Source: Fusibacter ferrireducens
GTDB lineage: Bacteria > Bacillota > Clostridia > Peptostreptococcales > Acidaminobacteraceae
Reading direction: 5' to 3'
DNA length: 51,481 nt
NCBI RefSeq assembly: GCF_015352425.1
Contig: NZ_JADKNH010000001.1
Location: forward strand, 67,115-118,595
Shown here: in pieces, positions 47,228-51,481 of the stretch
Numbering within the stretch: the stretch's first letter is position 1
Layout of the letters: the number at the start of each line of letters is the position of its first letter
Made by a program: the position numbers and the translations under genes
The notes under the pieces: generated by a model
What the model was told of the DNA's origin: nothing
Database searches by the model: none
The model's input: only the letters and a program-made list of their open reading frames with translations

Positions 47228-48021
47228 TTAATCAGTCCACCCTTGATGCATTGCGTGAAATGAGACTTTCAGCCATGGCTTCTGAATTGGAACTTCAGCT
47301 AGCCGATCAATCCACCTACGGTTCTTTGGGCTTCGAAGAACGACTTGGCCTCATTGTTGATGCAGAGTCAAACCGCCGTAAATCCAACAAACTCAAACGG
47401 TACATTAAAACCGCAAGGTTCTCGGTACCAAGTGCCTCGATAGAAGGCGTTGAGTATCATGAAGACAGACGACTGGACAAAGCACAGATCATTCGCTTTG
47501 CCACATGTCAGTATATAGAGGATCACCATCATATCATCATCAAAGGGGCCTCTGGAAACGGTAAGACTTATCTCAGCAATGCCCTTGGAAATGCAGCCTG
47601 TAGAAAGTTCAAATCAGTTCGCTACATCCGTATGCCGGAACTCATTGATGAACTGAATGTAGCAAAGGGATGCGGCAACTTAAAGAAGACAATCAAGTCC
47701 TACCAAAAGGTTGATCTGCTTATCCTTGATGAGTGGTTAATCCGCACATTATCCCCAAATGAAGCTTATGACCTCCTTGAAATTGTAGAAGCCAGATGCG
47801 GCTCAACCATCAAAGGTTCCATCATTTTCTGCACACAGTATGAAACAGATGGTTGGTATTCTCGGATCAATCCTGACCCAGATAACGATAGTCCCATATC
47901 CGAAGCAATCATGGACCGTATCATCCATAACTCCTACGAAATCATGATTGACGGGAGGGTTTCTATGAGAGAACGACACGGTCTAAAAAGTTCTCAAAAG
48001 GTTGGTGATGGAGATGTATGA
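47224..48021 (+). CDS. istB: IS21 helper ATPase IstB
   Basis: A 265-residue AAA+ protein related to DnaC. Walker A is GASGNGKTYL with Lys114, Walker B is LLILDEW, and the N-terminal region is the usual IstB helix bundle. It assists IstA in target choice. It overlaps the following small frame by 8 bp. Confidence 0.95.
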   Translation: MINQSTLDALREMRLSAMASELELQLADQSTYGSLGFEERLGLIVDAESNRRKSNKLKRYIKTARFSVPSASIEGVEYHEDRRLDKAQIIRFATCQYIEDHHHIIIKGASGNGKTYLSNALGNAACRKFKSVRYIRMPELIDELNVAKGCGNLKKTIKSYQKVDLLILDEWLIRTLSPNEAYDLLEIVEARCGSTIKGSIIFCTQYETDGWYSRINPDPDNDSPISEAIMDRIIHNSYEIMIDGRVSMRERHGLKSSQKVGDGDV

Positions 48022-48340
48022 TGAGCTAATCGAAGCACTCTATGAAAAGTTTAACCTTTACGAGTTCTGTAGACTGATTGATTGTCTGATCAAAGATATA
48101 CAGCATCTTGAGTCAGAAACCGTCAAAACCAGATACACCCTTAGCAAGTATCTTGAGCCTCCGTATGACGAATTCATGAGGAGTGATATACTCTCGGGTC
48201 TTGCTGGCAGGTATTACGATCATCCTGCTTACAAAATCTATATTCAGTTGTTATATAACAATCAGGACCCCATGGATTCGGATGAGTGGGTTGATCACAT
48301 AACAAACCTTACTCATGACCATGATGACTCTGAAAATTAA
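48014..48340 (+). CDS. Small protein encoded inside the IS21 element
   Basis: A 108-residue acidic protein of unknown function (MYDELIEALYEKFNLYEFCR...), lying between istB and the right IS end and overlapping the istB stop. The ATG at 48014 is best placed after GGTGA; two in-frame codons further upstream (48002, 48008) are alternatives. Its place inside the IS and the coupled start suggest co-expression with istAB. It could be an IS accessory or passenger gene. No motif recognised. Confidence 0.65.
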   Translation: MYDELIEALYEKFNLYEFCRLIDCLIKDIQHLESETVKTRYTLSKYLEPPYDEFMRSDILSGLAGRYYDHPAYKIYIQLLYNNQDPMDSDEWVDHITNLTHDHDDSEN

Positions 48341-48448
48341 CTATTAATGCCAAGCGGCTCAGCTTCCGTGAGGGTGGCTCTCATCCTCCGTGAAGCCGGC
48401 TCTAAAAGTCCGTGCAAGTGGTATTTGCACTCCGGAATATACATTGCC

Positions 48449-48880
48449 TGACTAATAATGTTATCTGTATAATTAAACGCTTTCTCAGGTTATTCTGAAC
48501 AGCTCTTAAGCATTTTCAACTGAAAGGTCCGTCAAGGTCCATGTTTTGTGATCGAAAATTAGCGACATGATTCACCCCATTATTCAAGTCAATTAAGTTG
48601 ATACATTGCATACTGCCTTCAACTTTTCATCAGTAAATCTTGTTTATTTTCACGTTAAATAACTATGAACTTAGTCAAAATTGTATGATACATCATTAAT
48701 GATCAGTCCACCGGAACTACTGGTCCCATTTTTCAGATTGGGGGGCAATACACATCGGACTCAGTGGTCTATTTGAAAAGAATATTCAAATATGTAAGCA
48801 AACAACCCTGTTTATCTTCATATATATCATTGAAAATTGGGTTGTGAAGTTCATTGTTTTAGTAATCTGAGGAGTGTGAA
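48449..48880. other. Non-coding gap right of IS21
   Basis: No gene seen. At about 48700-48770 are sequences (ACCGGAACTACTGGTCCC, CATCGGACTCAGTGGTC) that look like inverted, decayed versions of the GAGCAGTGGTTCCGATG motif at 45348, suggesting the IS21 sits inside the remains of an older element. The rest shows nothing recognisable. Confidence 0.35.
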
Positions 48881-49309
48881 ATGAAAAATCAAAAGAAAAA
48901 AATAATCGTCGTATTATGCTCTATTCTACTTATAGGTGTGTCTTGGTTCCTAGATAAAGATAGATACATAAAAGATAATATTGTCACTATTGATCAAGCA
49001 GATGGGATTCAAATTGTCACCGAAGAAAAAGCAGTATCCTATCCATTTGATGAGAAATTAATTGATCTCGTATCCTATTCTGGCTTTGTCGTTAAAGTAG
49101 ATAATTTTTTTGTTGAATTATTTTCACCTTACAGTAATAAGCTGACTAAAATGGATATGAGTATTAGGTATAACAAAAGTGAATCAACAATTGCTACCGC
49201 CGATGTTTATCAGTCGAATGACAAACCAGAAGAATATATTTTATATATGAATAACGTTTACTGGACAACGTCTTCAAAACTGGTAGATTTATTAGAGTTA
49301 ATAGAATAA
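48881..49309 (+). CDS. Hypothetical membrane-anchored or exported protein
   Basis: A 142-residue protein with a basic start and one hydrophobic helix (IIVVLCSILLIGVSWFL, about 8-24) with no lipobox cysteine placement. The outer part, about 115 residues, is beta-rich and acidic. No family recognised. AGGAGTG precedes the ATG. It stands alone between IS sequences and a broken transposase. Confidence 0.6.
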   Translation: MKNQKKKIIVVLCSILLIGVSWFLDKDRYIKDNIVTIDQADGIQIVTEEKAVSYPFDEKLIDLVSYSGFVVKVDNFFVELFSPYSNKLTKMDMSIRYNKSESTIATADVYQSNDKPEEYILYMNNVYWTTSSKLVDLLELIE

Positions 49310-49388
49310 TGTCTTGACTTTACAAGATATCTATCGCGGTTCTCATCCTCGAATATATACAATATCAAACCAATTCGAGGTAAAGTGT

Positions 49389-50071
49389 ATGTTCGATTTT
49401 AGTCAAATAACCCCATATCGTGATGGAAAACTCGGTTTTATAGCAGGCTTATGTGAACAAATAAATATGGATCAAATTTTTAATGCAGCATTAGAAAAAC
49501 AAACAGGAAGACCAGCGGAAATTCCTTATGGCTCACTTGCAAAACGACTTCTTATGAACATGGCAGATGAGCATCAGCCGCTTTCACGACTTAGTGAATA
49601 CTTTCGGAATTGTCCGTATCTACTTTCAAAAGATATGGAATTAAATTAACGAATGTCAACTTTGATACAACCTCCAAGCCTATTATCGAGATTGAAACGA
49701 CAACAAAGCCATCAGTCTATAGACTGCTCGACGCAACCTGTGTATAAAAAGGTATTCCCCAACGATCAGTAGGTCGTTCTAGAAAAGACGAAACACCGGT
49801 ATCAAACTACTTAGTGAAAAGTAACATATTGGTTCACCAAACTTCGATCGAAGAACAGATCACGCGCGAGTGTTTTTTTGTTGTGCCCTCCACAAAGCTT
49901 GGGATGTCAGCGCAGAGGATTCTTGAAAAATAAGAGTCTCAAAGCGCAGTTGAGCGCAAGTTTCAGTTCCTGAAATCGCCTCAATTTGTAAACTCACTTT
50001 ATGTTGACTCAATCCATCGTGTTGAAGCTATCAGTTATCTCGTGGTGTTTGCAATCGTTAAAAAGACTTAA
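49389..50071 (+). pseudogene. Broken IS1634-type transposase
   Basis: The first 86 codons (MFDFSQITPYRDGKLGFIAG...) match the N-terminal DUF4277 region of IS1634/IS1182-type transposases. The frame closes at 49649. Further on, a different frame reads TRECFFVVPSTKLGMSAQRI, a stop codon (49931-49933), then SAVERKFQFLKSPQFVNSLY and ends at 50071; these are the C-terminal parts of such a transposase. Most of the catalytic core is lost. The element is inactive. Confidence 0.85.
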
Positions 50072-50134
50072 ATTTTTTTCTGGGAATGATGTTATATATT
50101 CAGCGGAATATGAGGTGAATTTAATTATTTTCTC

Positions 50135-50169
50135 TTGACAGTTAGCATGCTAACTGTTAGTATACTAAC
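50135..50169 (+). promoter_or_regulatory. Promoter with two MarR-type operators
   Basis: TTGACA at 50135-50140 and TAGTAT at 50158-50163 (17-bp spacing; TATACT at 50161 is an alternative). Two perfect 14-bp palindromes GTTAGCATGCTAAC (50141-50154) and GTTAGTATACTAAC (50156-50169) fill the spacer and cover the -10 box, one base apart. The second ends right before the MarR ATG. Confidence 0.85.
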
Positions 50170-50592
50170 ATGAAAGAAAATAATATAACTATAAACTGTT
50201 TGGCGTTTCAATTAAGTATGGCCCGTAAAAAGGTTCAAAAATGGTATGAGAGATATTTGGAAGAGTATGGTCTTAGTACCTCTTATGTTTATGTAATGGA
50301 GGTAATAAAGGAGTTCGGACCTTCCAGTTTGTCTCTGATAGCAGAAAAAATAGAGCTTGAGCGGGCTACTGTGAGTACTCTGTTAGGAAGAATGGAAAGA
50401 GATGGTTTTATTGAACGTTTAGTAGGAAAAGAAAGGAGATCGATGGAGGTTCATCTCACTCCGAAAGGAAAGAAAGTTTTAAATCATGCATTATCAAGCC
50501 TGCAAAATGCAGACAAGGAACTGAATGAATTACTCAGCGGGAATCTGGATGAGATAAAAAGTTCGATTCAGACTTTAAATAATAAGTTATAA
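50170..50592 (+). CDS. MarR-family transcriptional regulator
   Basis: A 140-residue regulator with the MarR winged helix: LSLIAEKIELERATVSTLLGRMERDGFIERLVGKERRS (about 57-95). The ATG at 50170 lies seven bases after the -10 box, with no ribosome binding site, so the message may be leaderless. A later ATG at 50221 also lacks a site. The palindromes over the promoter point to autorepression. It is followed 15 bp later by a YciI-like gene, probably in one operon. Confidence 0.9.
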   Translation: MKENNITINCLAFQLSMARKKVQKWYERYLEEYGLSTSYVYVMEVIKEFGPSSLSLIAEKIELERATVSTLLGRMERDGFIERLVGKERRSMEVHLTPKGKKVLNHALSSLQNADKELNELLSGNLDEIKSSIQTLNNKL

Positions 50593-50607
50593 AAGGAGCT
50601 GATTACT

Positions 50608-50925
50608 GTGAAAAAATTTATTGTACACCTTTCAAATAAACAGAGAGAGCTGATGACGAAAGAGCTTGTTACTCAGCATGCTGCATACTTAAAAAGTCTT
50701 AAAGAGCTGGGAGTGTTACCGTTTTGTGGGCCTTGTACAGATGGAACGGCGTTAATGATTGTGGATGCACCGTCTCAAGAAAAAGCAAAAGAGTATATTG
50801 ATAATGACCCGTTTTCAAAAGTTAATTATTATATGGAGAGAAAAATAGTAGAGGTAGAGGAAGCAACTATAGAAAACGGTTTTCTTGTAGATGAGGTTAT
50901 TGAATATCTTGAAAAAAATATATAG
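50608..50925 (+). CDS. YciI-like domain protein
   Basis: A 105-residue protein of the YCII type: MKKFIVHLSN, then QHAAYLKSLKELGVLPFCGP and a closing DNDPFSKVNYYMERKIVEV. YciI-like proteins have a ferredoxin-like fold with a possible His/Asp site; the HAAYL histidine would be the conserved one. Function is unknown. The start is GTG, six bases after AAAGGAG. It is probably co-transcribed with, and controlled by, the MarR protein. Confidence 0.85.
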   Translation: MKKFIVHLSNKQRELMTKELVTQHAAYLKSLKELGVLPFCGPCTDGTALMIVDAPSQEKAKEYIDNDPFSKVNYYMERKIVEVEEATIENGFLVDEVIEYLEKNI

Positions 50926-50950
50926 GTTAAAAATTAGAATTAAAAATATA

Positions 50951-51262
50951 TTTGATGTAGAGGTTCATCGCAGAATATGAAATGATTGGCGAGGCTATCA
51001 TCCTGTCGTAAGAGCAGACAGAGATAATAGAATAGATGTATATATTAGCAATGATTACATGGATATACTGACTGATGATATCTGGGAGAGCATGTTTACG
51101 ACAAAGTTGCAAATATTTATAAGAAGAGAAATAAAAACATGGCTAGGGCAGATGACAGATGTTTTTTTAACTTCGGATGCCTTCTTTCCCTTTAGCGATA
51201 AATATTATACGTGCATATAAAAGTGGCGTGAGACATGTTACGCAACCAGGTCTTCACGTCAT
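50951..51262 (+). pseudogene. Decayed purH-type formyltransferase fragment
   Basis: A plus-strand frame reads VEVHRRI, a stop codon (50978-50980), then HPVVRADRDNRIDVYISNDY and LTSDAFFPFSD. After a frame change it continues IRAYKSGVRHVTQPG. These pieces follow, in order, the C-terminal half of AICAR formyltransferase (PurH-type), where SDAFFPF and SGV..QPG are conserved. The N-terminal half, the start codon and the frame are lost. It is a remnant, possibly captured by recombination. Confidence 0.75.
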
Positions 51263-51391
51263 CATTTTTGCCTACTTAAGGCACGTGGAATGCGTGGTGA
51301 AGTTGGAAATACAAAGAGTAAGCGATCAATAATCTGTAACCTGAGTTCCCGGACTATCCCGTATATTATCCCCATCCCCAAATTTATTGAC

Positions 51392-51481
51392 AATACAAAA
51401 AAATCCCCCCTCATCATACACACATCAGCAGGGCTATCCACAGCATCAGCGAGGACTCTAGCCCGAAGGGCTGTATGTATG
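51392..51481. repeat. Hairpin element, copy 3 (cut by window end)
   Basis: The core (TCAGCAGGGCTATCCACAGC to CCCGAAGGG) is close to copy 2 and in the same orientation. The left arm (CCCCCCTCATCATACACACA) differs strongly from copies 1 and 2. The start of the right arm (TGTATGTATG) partly matches it before the window ends. The 30 bp before the arm resemble those of copy 2. Confidence 0.9.

Larger units (their letters stand above)
45521..48443 (+). mobile_element. IS21-family insertion sequence, apparently intact
   Basis: The ends both begin TGTA.ATTCCG (left 45521; right 48443, reverse complement) and share CCACTTGCACGG about 20 bp inside. Each end carries three spaced repeats (..CACGG..AGAGCC), the multiple transposase-binding sites usual for IS21. 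A 5-bp target duplication TTGCC flanks it (45516-45520 and 48444-48448). It encodes istA, istB and a third small reading frame. Length is 2923 bp. Confidence 0.92.

Noticed and set aside
49314-49388. First 25 codons of the frame at 49314 as part of the transposase
   Set aside because: The transposase similarity begins at the ATG at 49389; the earlier part has no similarity and no binding site.

Overview
The window comes from a low-GC Gram-positive bacterium of the Clostridia type. Supporting signs are an S-box SAM riboswitch, lipoprotein signals, YcbB-type and NtrC-type regulators, and a low-GC clostridial gene style. An amino-acid-fermenting relative of Fusibacter or Acidaminobacter would fit, but the genus is inference only.

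Positions 1-6150 hold 101-bp tandem repeats, then a SAM-riboswitch-controlled methionine operon (metA with an acetyl-CoA-type active site, and O-acetylhomoserine sulfhydrylase), a small lipoprotein, a zinc-ribbon protein, a HAD phosphatase and a membrane protein. Positions 6160-14030 form a branched-chain amino acid block. Two brnQ paralogues each have a near-perfect sigma-54 promoter, and next to them lies an NtrC-type two-component system whose kinase carries an extracellular solute-binding domain. Positions 14250-22800 form a nitrogen block: a methyltransferase, a GlnK/GlnL-like two-component pair, an AGCS (GlnT-like) symporter, tRNA-Gly(CCC), glutamine synthetase with its own sigma-54 promoter, and a divergent sigma-54 activator with an unusual C-terminus. 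Positions 23190-28780 are a nucleoside uptake and salvage operon (BMP lipoprotein, ABC ATPase, two permeases, nucleoside hydrolase). Positions 28980-34640 hold a Crp/Fnr-type regulator and a TetR-RND efflux operon.

From 34.7 kb the window becomes accessory. A complete class 2 DISARM anti-phage locus (drmE-drmA-drmB-drmC-drmMII, 35007-44947) is bracketed by two copies of a roughly 95-bp hairpin element. Their conserved core is inverted between copies, while the outer flanks keep the same polarity. A third copy runs off the window end. Between copies 2 and 3 lie an intact IS21-family element with precise ends and a 5-bp target duplication, decayed IS traces, a broken IS1634-type transposase, an apparently leaderless MarR gene with two adjacent palindromic operators, a YciI-like protein, and a decayed purH-type (AICAR formyltransferase) fragment.

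The most noteworthy points are the hairpin family around DISARM and the set of three sigma-54 promoters tied to amino acid and nitrogen genes, with two sigma-54 activators close by. All functional calls come from reading motifs; no database search was run.
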